64,000 bases of DNA from Hyphomicrobiales bacterium (GTDB lineage Bacteria > Pseudomonadota > Alphaproteobacteria > Rhizobiales > Aestuariivirgaceae): contig JACPNZ010000005.1 of NCBI GenBank assembly GCA_016185245.1, positions 62,001 through 126,000 on the forward strand, given 5' to 3'. Position numbers and translations under genes: made by a program. Below, one piece after another: positions 8,907-17,947 of this stretch; positions within the stretch are counted from its first letter, which is position 1; every line of letters begins with the position of its first letter. The notes beneath the pieces were generated by a model. The model had not been told where the DNA came from and did not search any database. It saw nothing but the letters and a program-made list of their open reading frames with translations.

Positions 8907-9146
8907 GTGAAGAAGCTATTTGTCGCCGCATTGCTGATCGGAGCCCTGGCAAGCCCGGCTTACGCCAGTCAATGCCCGGCCCTGATGAAGAATATTGACG
9001 ACGCCTTGGCAACGGCCAAGGTCGATGACGCGACCAAGACCAAGATCATGGCGCTATATGACAAGGGCGAGGCCGAACACAAGGCCGGCAAACATGGCGC
9101 CTCGGTGGCCGATCTTCAGGCCGCGCTCAAGCTCCTCGGCATGTGA
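8907..9146 (+). CDS. Small periplasmic protein, unknown function
   Basis: The 79-residue product has a Sec signal peptide (KKLFVAALLIGALASPAYA) and a mature part of about 58 residues with one Cys near its start (SQCPALMKNIDDALA). A strong AGGAGG at 8893-8898, 8 bases before the GTG at 8907, sets the start and excludes the longer frame from 8868. The mature part is helical and aligns with the product region of 13638-13907 (shared QC, IDxALA, K, AGxH pattern), so the two are related and bracket the sugar transporter operon. It has its own terminator. I do not recognise the family. Confidence 0.75.
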   Translation: MKKLFVAALLIGALASPAYASQCPALMKNIDDALATAKVDDATKTKIMALYDKGEAEHKAGKHGASVADLQAALKLLGM

Positions 9147-9171
9147 TCGCAGCGCCGCACAACTCCAGGTG

Positions 9172-9199
9172 AGGGCGGCCAGTGCCGCCCTTTCTTTTT
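9172..9199 (+). terminator. Intrinsic terminator
   Basis: AGGGCGGC / GCCGCCCT forms a perfect 8-bp stem with a CAGT loop, followed by TTCTTTTT. It separates the small periplasmic gene from the transporter operon. Confidence 0.9.
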
Positions 9200-9243
9200 G
9201 TGCCGGCCCGGCCCGCCACGCATTGCTCCCCGCAACTGATATG

Positions 9244-9255
9244 CTAACATGTTAG
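9244..9255. promoter_or_regulatory. Perfect 12-bp palindrome, candidate operator of the sugar transporter operon
   Basis: CTAACATGTTAG lies 47 bp before the binding-protein start, in the only gap where the operon promoter can be. Its form suits a dimeric GntR- or LacI-type regulator; no such regulator is encoded nearby, so the controlling protein must be elsewhere. Confidence 0.5.
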
Positions 9256-9301
9256 TGTGAGCCCCCATTGGAGGGCTCCAAAACCGTCTCGGGAGGACCT
9301 A

Positions 9302-10312
9302 ATGCTGAAGAAAACCCTGGCCTGTACCATTGCCCTCGCTGCCCTCATGGCGGCCGGCACTGCCCTGGCCGATACCAAGGACAAGAAGATCGCTCTTTCC
9401 AACAACTACGCCGGAAACTCGTGGCGCCAAGCCATGCTGAAGAGCTGGGACAAGGTGACCAAGAAGGCGGTGGCCGACGGCATCGTCGCCGCGGCGGACC
9501 CCTTTACCACCTCCCAGAACCAGGTGACCGAGCAGGCCGCCCAGATCCAGAACCTGATCCTGCAGGGCTATAATGCCATCGTCATCAATGCCGCCTCGCC
9601 CGACGCCCTCAACGGCGTGGTCAAGCAGGCCTGCGACGCCGGCATCGTGGTTGTTTCCTTCGACGGCATCGTGACCGAGCCCTGTGCCTGGCGCATCGCC
9701 GTCGACTTCAAGGCCATGGGCGCCTCGGAGGTCGAATACCTGGCGAAGAAGATGCCCGACGGCGGCAATTTGCTCGAAATCCGCGGCCTCGCCGGGGTGT
9801 TCGTCGATGACGAAATCTCCAAGGGCATCAACGAGACGGCCGGCAAGTATTCGCAGTTCAAGATCGTCGGTTCGGTGCACGGCGACTGGGCCCAGGAAGT
9901 GGCCCAGAAGGCGGTGGCCGGCATCCTGCCGTCGCTGCCCGAAGTGAAGGCCGTGGTCACCCAGGGTGGCGACGGTTATGGCGCCGCCCAGGCCTTCGCC
10001 GCCGCCGGCCGGCCGACGCCCTTGATTATCATGGGCAACCGCCAGGACGAGCTGCAATGGTGGAAGGAGCAAAAGGACAAGAACGGCTACGAGACCATGT
10101 CGGTGTCGATCGCGCCGGGCGTCTCCACCCTCGCGTTCTGGGTGGCCCAGATGATCCTCGACGGCAAGCAGGTGCCGAAGGATCTGACGGTGCCGTTCCT
10201 CAGGATCGATCAGAACAACCTGGAGGCCAATCTCGCCACCACCGAGAAGGGCGGCGTGGCCAACGTCGAGTATAGCGCCGAAGACGCAGCCAAGGTCGTG
10301 GCGGGCAAGTAG
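9302..10312 (+). CDS. Sugar ABC transporter substrate-binding protein (CUT2)
   Basis: This periplasmic receptor of 336 residues opens a four-gene CUT2 import operon. The signal peptide MLKKTLACTIALAALMAAG is cleaved near ALA-DT. The mature protein has the RbsB-like fold with NAIVINAASPDALN, GIVVVSFDG and the hinge-region VTQGGDGYGAAQA. The ATG at 9302 is preceded by GGGAGGA at 8-10 bases, which is preferred over the upstream in-frame start at 9257. The aromatic-rich LQWWKEQ is typical of ligand-pocket regions in relatives with unknown substrates. The ligand is not predictable. Confidence 0.92.
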   Translation: MLKKTLACTIALAALMAAGTALADTKDKKIALSNNYAGNSWRQAMLKSWDKVTKKAVADGIVAAADPFTTSQNQVTEQAAQIQNLILQGYNAIVINAASPDALNGVVKQACDAGIVVVSFDGIVTEPCAWRIAVDFKAMGASEVEYLAKKMPDGGNLLEIRGLAGVFVDDEISKGINETAGKYSQFKIVGSVHGDWAQEVAQKAVAGILPSLPEVKAVVTQGGDGYGAAQAFAAAGRPTPLIIMGNRQDELQWWKEQKDKNGYETMSVSIAPGVSTLAFWVAQMILDGKQVPKDLTVPFLRIDQNNLEANLATTEKGGVANVEYSAEDAAKVVAGK

Positions 10313-10315
10313 GAC

Positions 10316-11761
10316 TTGACTCCCGAGACCATCAGACTGGACGGCGTCGAAAAGACTTTCGGCGCCGTCCGTGCCTTGGCCGGCATGGACCTGACGGTTG
10401 CGGCTGGCGAATGCCTGGGGCTGGTTGGCCACAACGGCGCCGGCAAGTCGACGCTCATGCACATACTGGCCGGAACGCTCGCCCCCACTCGCGGCGAACT
10501 GACCGCCGCCGGCACGAGAGTGGGCGGCCAATGGTCGACCGCCGCGGCGCAAGGCCAGGGCATCCGCTGCGTGTTCCAGGAACTGTCGCTTTGTCCCAAC
10601 CTGACGGTCGCCGAGAACACCCGCATCGTTCACGGCAGCCTTCGGGGCCCGGGCTGGAAACCCAGGGCCCGCGCCCTCATCCGTGCCAAGCTCGATGAAA
10701 TCTTTCCCGGCCACGGCATCGGGGCCGACGACGAGATCGCCAGTCTTGCCATCGGCAAGCGCCAGATGGCCGAGATCGCCCGTGCCTTCACGGTGACCGA
10801 CAACCCCTTGCGCCTCGTCATCCTCGACGAACCCACCTCCTCGCTCGACGCCGTCACCACCCACCAGCTCCTCGATTATGTGCGCAGGGAAACCGCGCGC
10901 GGCACCGCCATCATCCTAATTTCCCATCTGCTCGGCGAAATCCTCGGAACCTCCGACCGCATCGTGGTGATGAAGGACGGCCGCAAGGCGGCCGAACGCG
11001 CCGCCAAGGACTTCGACCGCACCTCGCTGGTCGCCGCCATGGGTTCGGAAGCGCGCCCTGGCGATACGACGCGGGCGGCAACACGCCAAGCCTCCAATGC
11101 CGACCTCATGGTCCGCGCCGTGCCGGCAGCGGGCGGCGGCACCGCCTTTGAGGCGCGCAAGGGCGAGATCGTCGGCCTCGCAGGCCTTGCCGGCCATGGC
11201 CAAACCCGCATGCTCCTGCAGATCTTCTCGAAGGACCGCGCCGAGGTGGCGGCTCCCGTCGCCTTCATCGCCGGCGACCGCCAGTCGGACGGCATCTTCA
11301 ATCTCTGGTCGATTGCCCGCAATATCACGGTCCGGTCATTCTCCGCCCTGCGCCGCGGCGGCCTGATCGATCTGGGGCGGGAGGCCCGCCTTGCCGAGGA
11401 GTGGAAATCGCGCATTGGCATCCGCACCCCCGATGTCGACAACAATATCCTGACGCTTTCCGGCGGCAACCAGCAGAAGACCCTGTTCGCGCGGGCGCTG
11501 GCCTCGGATGCGGCGATCATTCTGATGGACGATCCGATGCGCGGTGTCGATGTCGGCACCAAGCAGGAGGTCTATGGCATGATCCGCCAGCAGGCGGAAC
11601 AGGGCCGCACCTTCATCTGGTACACCACCGAGATCGAGGAACTGTCGCACTGCGACCGGGCCTATGTGTTTCGCAACGGAGCGATTTCCGCCAGCCTCGC
11701 CGTCGCCGATCTCACCGAGGAAAAGGTGCTGGAAGCCTCCTTCGCCGAGGCCGCCCGATGA
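10316..11761 (+). CDS. Sugar ABC transporter ATP-binding protein, double NBD (RbsA-like)
   Basis: This 481-residue cytoplasmic protein has two fused nucleotide-binding domains. The first has Walker [10 protein letters not shown], signature LAIGKRQ and Walker [12 protein letters not shown]; the second has the degenerate Walker A GLAGHGQT usual for CUT2 proteins, a good LSGGNQQK and Walker B IILMDDP. It is slightly shorter than RbsA (about 500). The start appears to be a TTG only 4 bp after the receptor stop, with AGGA nearly abutting it, so translation probably depends on coupling to the upstream gene. It overlaps the next gene by ATGA. Confidence 0.9.
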   Translation: MTPETIRLDGVEKTFGAVRALAGMDLTVAAGECLGLVGHNGAGKSTLMHILAGTLAPTRGELTAAGTRVGGQWSTAAAQGQGIRCVFQELSLCPNLTVAENTRIVHGSLRGPGWKPRARALIRAKLDEIFPGHGIGADDEIASLAIGKRQMAEIARAFTVTDNPLRLVILDEPTSSLDAVTTHQLLDYVRRETARGTAIILISHLLGEILGTSDRIVVMKDGRKAAERAAKDFDRTSLVAAMGSEARPGDTTRAATRQASNADLMVRAVPAAGGGTAFEARKGEIVGLAGLAGHGQTRMLLQIFSKDRAEVAAPVAFIAGDRQSDGIFNLWSIARNITVRSFSALRRGGLIDLGREARLAEEWKSRIGIRTPDVDNNILTLSGGNQQKTLFARALASDAAIILMDDPMRGVDVGTKQEVYGMIRQQAEQGRTFIWYTTEIEELSHCDRAYVFRNGAISASLAVADLTEEKVLEASFAEAAR

Positions 11762-12687
11762 TCGGCCGCCGGTTTCTGCGCCAGGCCCTGCCGTTTCTGT
11801 CGCTCGCCGTGGTGCTGGCCGCCATCTTCTTCGTACAGCCCCGCACCATGAGCTATTTCGGCCTCAACCTGATGCTGCAATATGCGGTGCCGATAGCCCT
11901 TGCCACCATCGCCCAGATGTTCGTGATCACCGTCAACGATCTCGACCTGTCGATCGGCCCTTTCGTCGGCCTGGTCGGCAGCATCGCCGCCACACTTCTC
12001 TATGACGATCCCGTACTCGGCATGGCTGCCCTCCTGGCCTGCATCGCGGCATACGGCGCGGTGGGCGCCCTCATCCATTCGCGCAACCTGCCCTCGATCG
12101 TGGTGACGCTCGGCCTGTCTTTCGTCTGGCTCGGCATTTCGGTGCTGATCCTGCCGACGCCCGGCGGCAACGCGCCCGGCTGGCTGAAATGGCTGATGGC
12201 CGTGCAAATCCCGCTGGTGCCATTTCCCATCGTCGCGGCCATCATCATCGGCGGCGCGGTGCAGCTTGCATTGATGTATTCCTCCTTCGGCGTCATCGCC
12301 CGCGGTGCCGGCGGCAATCCCCGGGCCCTTGCCCGGGCCGGCTGGTCGATGTTGTGGACCAAGGTCGCCATGTACAGCCTCGCCGGGTTCTTCGGCGTGC
12401 TGTCGGGACTGTCGCTCCTGGGGTTGACCACTTCGGCCGACGCCCATGTGGCCGACCGCTACACGCTTTATTCGATTGCCGGAGTGATCCTCGGTGGTGG
12501 TGAATTCATCGGCGGCCGGGTTTCGCCCATGGGGGCCGTGGTCGGCGCCTTGACGCTCGCCTTGGCCGGCTCGTTCCTGATCTTCCTCAGGATCTCGCCC
12601 GACTGGCAGATCGGCGCGCAAGGGGCGATCCTGATCGTCGTGCTGGCGCTGCGCGCCGCCGTGACCCTTGGCGAGGCCCGCCGATGA
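11758..12687 (+). CDS. Sugar ABC transporter permease 1
   Basis: This 309-residue inner-membrane protein has about 8-10 hydrophobic helices and the BPD_transp_2 (RbsC-type) pattern. The conserved [20 protein letters not shown] stretch and the [13 protein letters not shown] coupling region, where the ATPase docks, are present. The start overlaps the ATPase stop (ATGA) and the stop overlaps the next start, so translation is coupled. It is one of two different permeases, which suggests a heterodimeric channel. Confidence 0.9.
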   Translation: MIGRRFLRQALPFLSLAVVLAAIFFVQPRTMSYFGLNLMLQYAVPIALATIAQMFVITVNDLDLSIGPFVGLVGSIAATLLYDDPVLGMAALLACIAAYGAVGALIHSRNLPSIVVTLGLSFVWLGISVLILPTPGGNAPGWLKWLMAVQIPLVPFPIVAAIIIGGAVQLALMYSSFGVIARGAGGNPRALARAGWSMLWTKVAMYSLAGFFGVLSGLSLLGLTTSADAHVADRYTLYSIAGVILGGGEFIGGRVSPMGAVVGALTLALAGSFLIFLRISPDWQIGAQGAILIVVLALRAAVTLGEARR

Positions 12688-13631
12688 ACGCGCTTATCAA
12701 CCGCCTCCGCCACCAGCCCTGGATCTGGTCCTTCCTCGCCGCCGCCCTAGTGTGGATCGTCACCGTCACCTGGCTGCGTGGGCAAGGGGCCGGCGAAATC
12801 CTCACCGCCGCCCTTTCCTTCGCCACCTTCTCGATCATCGTCGGGCTGGGCCAGATGATGGTCATCACCACCGGCCCCGGCAATGTCGACCTGTCGATCC
12901 CGGCCACCATCACGCTCGCCGGCGTCGTCGCCATGAAGGTGATGGACACCGACAACGCCCGGCTGCTCATCGGCATCCTTGCCGCCCTGGGGGTGAGCCT
13001 CCTGGCCGGCATCTTCAACTACGCCTTGATCCGGCTGCTGCGCATGCCGCCGATCATCGCCACCCTGTCGTCGAGTTTCCTGATCCTGTCGACCGCCATT
13101 TCCTATGGCCGCGGCATCCGCATCAAGCCGCCGCCGATGCTCGACGACTTCGCCACTTTCCGCCTGACCGGCATCCCGGTGGCAACACTCTTCGTGCTGG
13201 CCGTGAGCTTTGTGATGGCACTGGTCCTGCGCCGCACCGTCTATGGCCGCAGCGTGCTAGCCATCGGCCAGAATCCGCGCGCCGCCTGGCTGGCGGGCCT
13301 CAAGGTCGATGGCGTGCGCTTTGCCACCTATGTGCTGAGCGGCTTTCTGTCGGGAGTCTGCGGCATCGTGCTGTCGGGGTTTTCGGGCGGCGCCGCCCTC
13401 GACATGGGCGAGGAGTTTCTGCTTTCCTCGATTGCGGTCGTGGTGATCGGCGGAACCTCGGTGGCCGGCGGCAAGGCCAATGTGCCGGGCATCTGGGGGG
13501 CCGCTCTGTTCCTGTTCCTGCTGGTCACCATGCTCAATACCTTCCACGCCAGCGCCGGAATTCGCCTGATCATGACCGGCCTCATCATCATCGCCGTCAT
13601 CGTCATCGCCGGCGGCGACGAGCAGCGCTAA
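12684..13631 (+). CDS. Sugar ABC transporter permease 2
   Basis: This 315-residue inner-membrane protein of the same BPD_transp_2 family has the signature GNVDLSIPATITLAGVVA near residue 65 and the coupling segment IGQNPRAAWLAGL. It pairs with permease 1 to form the membrane channel. It is the last intact gene of the operon; the damaged small periplasmic gene begins 7 bp later and could be cotranscribed. Confidence 0.9.
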   Translation: MNALINRLRHQPWIWSFLAAALVWIVTVTWLRGQGAGEILTAALSFATFSIIVGLGQMMVITTGPGNVDLSIPATITLAGVVAMKVMDTDNARLLIGILAALGVSLLAGIFNYALIRLLRMPPIIATLSSSFLILSTAISYGRGIRIKPPPMLDDFATFRLTGIPVATLFVLAVSFVMALVLRRTVYGRSVLAIGQNPRAAWLAGLKVDGVRFATYVLSGFLSGVCGIVLSGFSGGAALDMGEEFLLSSIAVVVIGGTSVAGGKANVPGIWGAALFLFLLVTMLNTFHASAGIRLIMTGLIIIAVIVIAGGDEQR

Positions 13632-13637
13632 ATTTGG

Positions 13638-13907
13638 ATGGCGGCCCCATGCCGGTCACAGTTTGTTGGCAACTGCCTTCGCCGCCCTGATCGCCTTGTT
13701 CAGCCTGCCGCACCGGCGCTTGCCGGCCAGTGCGAAGACGACATCGCCAGGATCGACAAGGCGCTCGCCAGCAAGGACCTATCGCCCGGTGACAAGGCCC
13801 AGCTCAAGGACATGCGCAACCAGGCGGCCCAGCTGTGCGGCGCCGGCCATCAGCGGGAGGGCCTCGACGTTACCTCCGAGGCCAAGACCATACTCAATAT
13901 TCAGTAG
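13638..13907 (+). pseudogene. Small periplasmic protein with frameshifted signal peptide
   Basis: The mature part (AGQCEDDIARIDKALASKDL and onward) is intact to the stop at 13905-13907 and aligns with the 79-residue protein at 8907-9146. The hydrophobic signal sequence (LLATAFAALIALFSLP) is encoded just upstream but in a different frame, so a single-base change around 13710-13730 separates secretion signal from mature protein. No good start codon or ribosome site serves either frame. It is either a decayed gene or a sequence error; as written no exported product would form. Confidence 0.6.
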
Positions 13908-14519
13908 CTATTTTTCAACCTTGCAGACGCCGACCTTGCTGCCCTTGGCGGTGAGCCATGGTTCCAGACTCGCCGCCGCCATGCGATTGAGATTGAGCCA
14001 GGAAAGTTCGTCGGTCTCGTAACCCTTTTTCAGGTAGCGGTAGATCTGCCAGGCCGCCTCGGAATTGTAGAGGCTATTGACGAATTCGACGCCGGAGCTT
14101 CCGAGATCGCGGTTGTAGAGATAGGTGAATTCCCGCCGGATATTTAGATAACGGTCGAGAGAGTTGAAGAAACGGCCATAGTCCGTCCCGGTGCATTTCC
14201 CGTATGGACACTTCTCCATCTCTTTGACAATTTCGTCGGCCGTATCGCTGACATATTGGCGGTCGGACTTGGCGGAACCCTTCACCGATGTCCGCTGCAC
14301 CGACAGGAACGTTCCCCGGTTGAAATCGAAGCACGGCAATTTTTCCGGCGTGGTGCCAGCAATGCCCTGCCCCCAGCCCTCCACCGTCCTGACAATTTCG
14401 CCGAAACGGAAAGTCACGAAGAATACCATGAAGCACAGAACCAACAAGAAACCTGGCCGGGTGACCCATTCGGGAAAGCCTGACGAATCGCCATTGGTGT
14501 GTTGGATTTCGCGCCTCAT
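13908..14519 (-). CDS. Membrane-anchored protein of unknown function, member 2 of a related pair
   Basis: The 203-residue product has one hydrophobic helix near residues 23-42 (FLLVLCFMVFFVTF) after a short hydrophilic start, so most of it (residues about 50-203) is probably periplasmic. That part is helical and Tyr-rich. Near the end it has YLKKGYETDELSWLN, which matches LVRRGLFSADDFGWLY in the upstream gene, and both proteins have a Cys close to the C-terminus. The ATG at 14519 overlaps the upstream stop (ATGA). The family is not recognised. Confidence 0.72.
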   Translation of the reverse strand: MRREIQHTNGDSSGFPEWVTRPGFLLVLCFMVFFVTFRFGEIVRTVEGWGQGIAGTTPEKLPCFDFNRGTFLSVQRTSVKGSAKSDRQYVSDTADEIVKEMEKCPYGKCTGTDYGRFFNSLDRYLNIRREFTYLYNRDLGSSGVEFVNSLYNSEAAWQIYRYLKKGYETDELSWLNLNRMAAASLEPWLTAKGSKVGVCKVEK

Positions 14520-15358
14520 GTGCAAGCGCGCGCGGTGACTTCGGTCGAGAGGATGTCGACGATTTCTTCCGGCGGCGAATACAGCCATCCGAAGTCGTCG
14601 GCCGAGAACAAGCCGCGCCGTACCAAGCCGCGAAGACTTGCTGCCAGCTTGGGATTGAGACTGGTGGTAAGGGCATAGTCCGCTCCGGCGCTGCCAGCAT
14701 TGACGAGTGTGACCTTCCGAGTCTCGGTCGACCATGGTGATGTTTCGGATTTGGCCTGTGCCGCCGTCACCTTGTCGAGCGCACTATCCACCGGCCGCCC
14801 GGCCTGCATATTGAGCAGAAAACGGACGTAGTAGCGCTTGGCGGTGAAATAGGCCTGCAGATTATCCGCTAGCTGGGCCCGGTAAAAATTGTCGCAGAAG
14901 CGCTCCGTCTTCATCGCCGTGAGGCAGGCAAGATAGCTCGTCGCCCGCTCGACCGACGTTCGGTATTGCAGCGGCACGACGAGGCCTGGAACCGTGCCGG
15001 TGTCACGGGTGAGCACCGCATAGCGCCCCATATCGGCCTTGGTGATGCAGGCGGCGTTGATCGTTGCCTCGGTGGCGTTGACGAGTCCCTCGCCGAAGGC
15101 CGATGCGACGTTCAAATTCATTTCGGACGGCGAACGCGACGGACTGGCATCATAGGCCGGAATGAACACATAGCGCATGAACAGCGGGAAGGCGTTGAAG
15201 CTCGCCGTGAAGAAAACAATGGTCGCCGCGATCTTCGCCAGTTGCCTGACCAGTTTCGGAGTCCGAAACGGCGGCCCTCCCCCGTCGGTTTCCTGGATGG
15301 CGACCGGAACGGCGGCAGTCGGCCGCGCCGGCGTTACTCCTCTTTGGCCAAATGCCAT
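14516..15358 (-). CDS. Membrane-anchored protein of unknown function, member 1 of a related pair
   Basis: The 280-residue product has a proline-rich hydrophilic N-terminus, one membrane helix near residues 43-65 (IAATIVFFTASFNAFPLF) and a large likely periplasmic part with several Cys (ACITK, YLACL, FCDNF, ARACT). The ATG at 15358 has GGGGAGG 7 bases upstream and is preferred over the ATG at 15385. The C-terminal pattern matches the next gene, with which it is translationally coupled, so they are probably an old tandem duplication acting together. No enzymatic motif is visible. Confidence 0.72.
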   Translation of the reverse strand: MAFGQRGVTPARPTAAVPVAIQETDGGGPPFRTPKLVRQLAKIAATIVFFTASFNAFPLFMRYVFIPAYDASPSRSPSEMNLNVASAFGEGLVNATEATINAACITKADMGRYAVLTRDTGTVPGLVVPLQYRTSVERATSYLACLTAMKTERFCDNFYRAQLADNLQAYFTAKRYYVRFLLNMQAGRPVDSALDKVTAAQAKSETSPWSTETRKVTLVNAGSAGADYALTTSLNPKLAASLRGLVRRGLFSADDFGWLYSPPEEIVDILSTEVTARACT

Positions 15359-15384
15359 GGCTGCCTCCCCCGCGTGCGGCGGCA

Positions 15385-15825
15385 TTAAAACATCGGGGAA
15401 TTAACCTCTGGTGAACTTGTCTGCCCGAGTTGGCTCCATTTCCCCACGATATCGGGCTTGAGCGACACCACGAAGGCGACGACCTTGTCCGGCAGGGGGT
15501 TCGGCACCTTGAGCTCGGTCATCGAGTCGACCAGCAGCCTGGCCGACTCGTTCCAGTCCTTTTCGTCGATCTTGAGACCTTGATGGGCCTCTTTCATCGA
15601 GCGGCCCACATAGAAGCACGGTCCCCCGCTCTGCTCGCACAGGAACTCGACGATCATCTGGGGATGCGCTTGCCGGACGATTCGCTGTGGCCGACGAAAA
15701 AGCGGCCAAGGCCCGGATCGGTATCGAGCTTCTTGAGAAAGCTGTCGGTAACGGCGGCGAGGAGAAGGCCCTCTTGGGCGTTCCTTCGATCTGGCTGTCG
15801 TAAGCCCCGCCAAGGGGGCTAACAA
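15385..15825 (-). pseudogene. Truncated haemoglobin, frameshifted
   Basis: The C-terminal two thirds (from QMIVEFLCEQSGGPCFYVGR to SLKPDIV) is clearly a group-1-like truncated globin, a small oxygen/NO-binding haem protein. The preceding helices are encoded in another frame (AAVTDSFLKKLDTDPGLGRF, then FVGHSESSGKRI) and join the C-terminal frame only if one base is added to the C-run at 15660-15663. Further upstream the LGGAYD start lies in the third frame. With two frame changes and no start codon, the gene is almost certainly dead. Confidence 0.72.
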
Positions 15826-15853
15826 CCGGAGCGGAACAGCTGGTCTTCCGGTT

Positions 15854-16276
15854 TCACCGCTCGAAGGCCAGAACCGCGAAGACGATCGCCGCCAGCATCG
15901 ATATCCAGACCCCCGACACCAGAAGCTCCATGCGCGGATAGAGCGACTGGTCGCCGGTCCGCGCCATGCGGCCGGCGGTCATGCGGGCGAGCCCGTGGCA
16001 GACGGTCATCAGCACGGCGAAGGCCAGCAGCACTTGGATCCAGCTGTTGGGTTCGACGCCGGGCGGCAGGCTCCACCACAGGGCAAGCCCGGTGATCCAG
16101 ATCATGGCGATCACCAGATCGGCGAAGGCCGCCAGCTGGCGCCGGAGATAGACCAGGGCGGCGCGGCGCTCGCCGGTCTCGCTGGCGGCGATCCGGATAT
16201 TGACATAGTTGGCGATGCTCATGCCGGTCCCGGTGGCGATGGCAATCAGGTGGGCAATGAGCAAAATCGTCTTCAT
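15854..16276 (-). CDS. Four-helix inner-membrane protein, unknown function
   Basis: The 140-residue product is nearly all membrane: four helices at about residues 3-25, 46-68, 78-95 and 118-137. The first two are joined by a charged loop (ASETGERRAALVYLRRQLA). The pattern resembles small DUF-type integral membrane proteins with no assigned role. It is transcribed in the same direction as the globin remnant, 28 bp upstream of it. Confidence 0.7.
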   Translation of the reverse strand: MKTILLIAHLIAIATGTGMSIANYVNIRIAASETGERRAALVYLRRQLAAFADLVIAMIWITGLALWWSLPPGVEPNSWIQVLLAFAVLMTVCHGLARMTAGRMARTGDQSLYPRMELLVSGVWISMLAAIVFAVLAFER

Positions 16277-16315
16277 GGCGTTAGAATCCTCCCCGCGCCA
16301 GTTCCCCTTTCCCGG

Positions 16316-17224
16316 TCAGATATCTAGCACGCCTTCCATGATTTGCACCGCCTGGCCGGCGACCCGGGCGGAGGCGAGCTTTCCACCCGCCACATCGGCC
16401 TCGAGACGGAGGTTGGAAGGGCGGCCCATCTCGTAGCCCTGCTCGATGTCCCACCGATGGGTCCCCTCGCCCAGGGCTTCCGCCACCAACAGTTGGGCGG
16501 CCAACAGTGCGGTGGCCGAGCCCGTCGCCGGATCCTCGGGAACGCCGGAGGTAGGTGCAAACATGCGGGCCCGGTAGGAGGTGCGGGCATCGTCGCCCCC
16601 GGGAGCATAGAAATAGGCCATGTCGGTGCCGAGTGGAGTGACGAGGGCCGACCAGAGCGGCTCAAGCGGCCGGGCCTTCGCCAGCGCTTCGCGCGAGGCG
16701 AGCGGCACATGCAGGCAGCGCGGGCCGCCCTGGTGCAGCCCCGGTCGATGATCGCCAAACCCGATATCGGACGCAACGAGGCCGACGGCACCGGCGATAT
16801 CGTCTGCCGCCGGAAGCGCTGCCTCGACCCGGAAGGGGGTTACCGGGGCGGTGAAGATGGCGCGCGGCACCGGCCCGATGCGGATCACCTTGACCGGCAC
16901 CAGGCCCGCCACTTCCTCCAGGCGGATGTCCGTCTCGAAGCTGCAGCCGTCCTTGTGCTTCTGCGTTGCTAGCAGGATGGCGCAGCCTACCGTCGGATGG
17001 CCGGCGAAAGGAATCTCGCCAGTCGGGAAGAAGATGCGCACGCTCGCGGTATTGGCCGGGTCCTTCGGCGTCCTCACGAAGATCGTCTCCGAGAGATTGA
17101 ACTCGCGGGCGATGGTCTGCATCTGGATATCGCTCAACGCATCGGCATCGAGCACCACGGCCAGGGGGTTGCCGCCGAATTTGACTGTGGTGAACACATC
17201 AAGGGTATGAAATTTCAAGCGCAT
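16316..17224 (-). CDS. PhzF-family isomerase/epimerase-like protein
   Basis: This 302-residue protein of the PhzF (diaminopimelate-epimerase-like) superfamily has two alpha/beta barrels. The start FHTLDVFTTVKFGGNPLAVV and the segment NLSETIFV, which carries the catalytic Glu, are characteristic, as are FAGHPTVG and PEDPATGSAT. Members isomerise small carboxylates but most have no known substrate; there are no phenazine genes here, so the phz name should not be used. It ends a minus-strand group with the Nudix-like, TauE and UPF0303 genes, 12 bp after the Nudix-like gene. Confidence 0.88.
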   Translation of the reverse strand: MRLKFHTLDVFTTVKFGGNPLAVVLDADALSDIQMQTIAREFNLSETIFVRTPKDPANTASVRIFFPTGEIPFAGHPTVGCAILLATQKHKDGCSFETDIRLEEVAGLVPVKVIRIGPVPRAIFTAPVTPFRVEAALPAADDIAGAVGLVASDIGFGDHRPGLHQGGPRCLHVPLASREALAKARPLEPLWSALVTPLGTDMAYFYAPGGDDARTSYRARMFAPTSGVPEDPATGSATALLAAQLLVAEALGEGTHRWDIEQGYEMGRPSNLRLEADVAGGKLASARVAGQAVQIMEGVLDI

Positions 17225-17236
17225 CCTGACGACTCC

Positions 17237-17947
17237 TCATCCAAGCACTCCAGCCGATGTGAAATAACGTATGATTTCCTGAGCATAGAGTGGCATTCTT
17301 GAATCGATCTGGGAAGTCCCGCGGATGGCCTCGATGGCCGCAAGCTCGGCTTCGGCATCGGTCTCCTGGTGCCGGGCAAAGCGGGCGGCCAGCCCGCCGA
17401 AATCCTCGGCAAAGCGATAGGCCTCGACCACCGCCAGACGCTGCCCGTCGAAAATGGCAAAGAGCGGCCCGGCCTCGGCCTCGCCGGCATCGAGACCGGT
17501 TTCCTCGGCAAGCTCCACATGCATGGAATGCCGGATGTCGACAGTGCCGTCGGCCCGGACATCGCGCCGCTCCAAGGTGCCGGACGGCGGATAGACCTTC
17601 CCGGCATTGAGAGTGCGCGCGCCCATGACACCGAACAGCAAGGCCCCATCGGCCGACAGAACCGCCGGCACGCCAAAACAGTTGCGCGCCGAGGGATCGG
17701 GAAAACCCCAGTCGCGCCAGGCGAGAAAACTCGCATAGTCGCTGACGGAAAACTCCGCCGCAAGCATGCCGCCGGTCACCGCGGCCGTCCGGCAGATCAG
17801 TACTTCGCCGTTCCACAAATGGGGATTTTCGGCCAGCCGCTTGCGCCAATGGTCTTCGATGCGGGGCTTCTCGGCCTCGGCAAAGTCCCATGAGCCCTGG
17901 CCAAGGCGCAGATCGAGACCGGTCAGTGCTTCCAGCCTGGGGCTCAT
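17237..17947 (-). CDS. Nudix-hydrolase-like protein with degenerate Nudix box
   Basis: The 236-residue product aligns in spirit with Nudix proteins: the segment HVELAEETGLDAG resembles the core REUxEExGU of the Nudix box, but the Arg is Val and the upstream Gly and Glu of the motif are not in place. Metal-dependent hydrolysis may therefore be weak or lost. The ATG at 17947 overlaps the stop of the TauE gene (ATGA). An alternative is a DUF-type protein only distantly related to Nudix. Confidence 0.6.
   Translation of the reverse strand: MSPRLEALTGLDLRLGQGSWDFAEAEKPRIEDHWRKRLAENPHLWNGEVLICRTAAVTGGMLAAEFSVSDYASFLAWRDWGFPDPSARNCFGVPAVLSADGALLFGVMGARTLNAGKVYPPSGTLERRDVRADGTVDIRHSMHVELAEETGLDAGEAEAGPLFAIFDGQRLAVVEAYRFAEDFGGLAARFARHQETDAEAELAAIEAIRGTSQIDSRMPLYAQEIIRYFTSAGVLG

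Noticed and set aside
11100..11220. Degenerate second Walker A in the double ATPase (GLAGHGQT)
   Set aside because: Loss of the second-domain Lys is normal in CUT2/RbsA-type ATPases.
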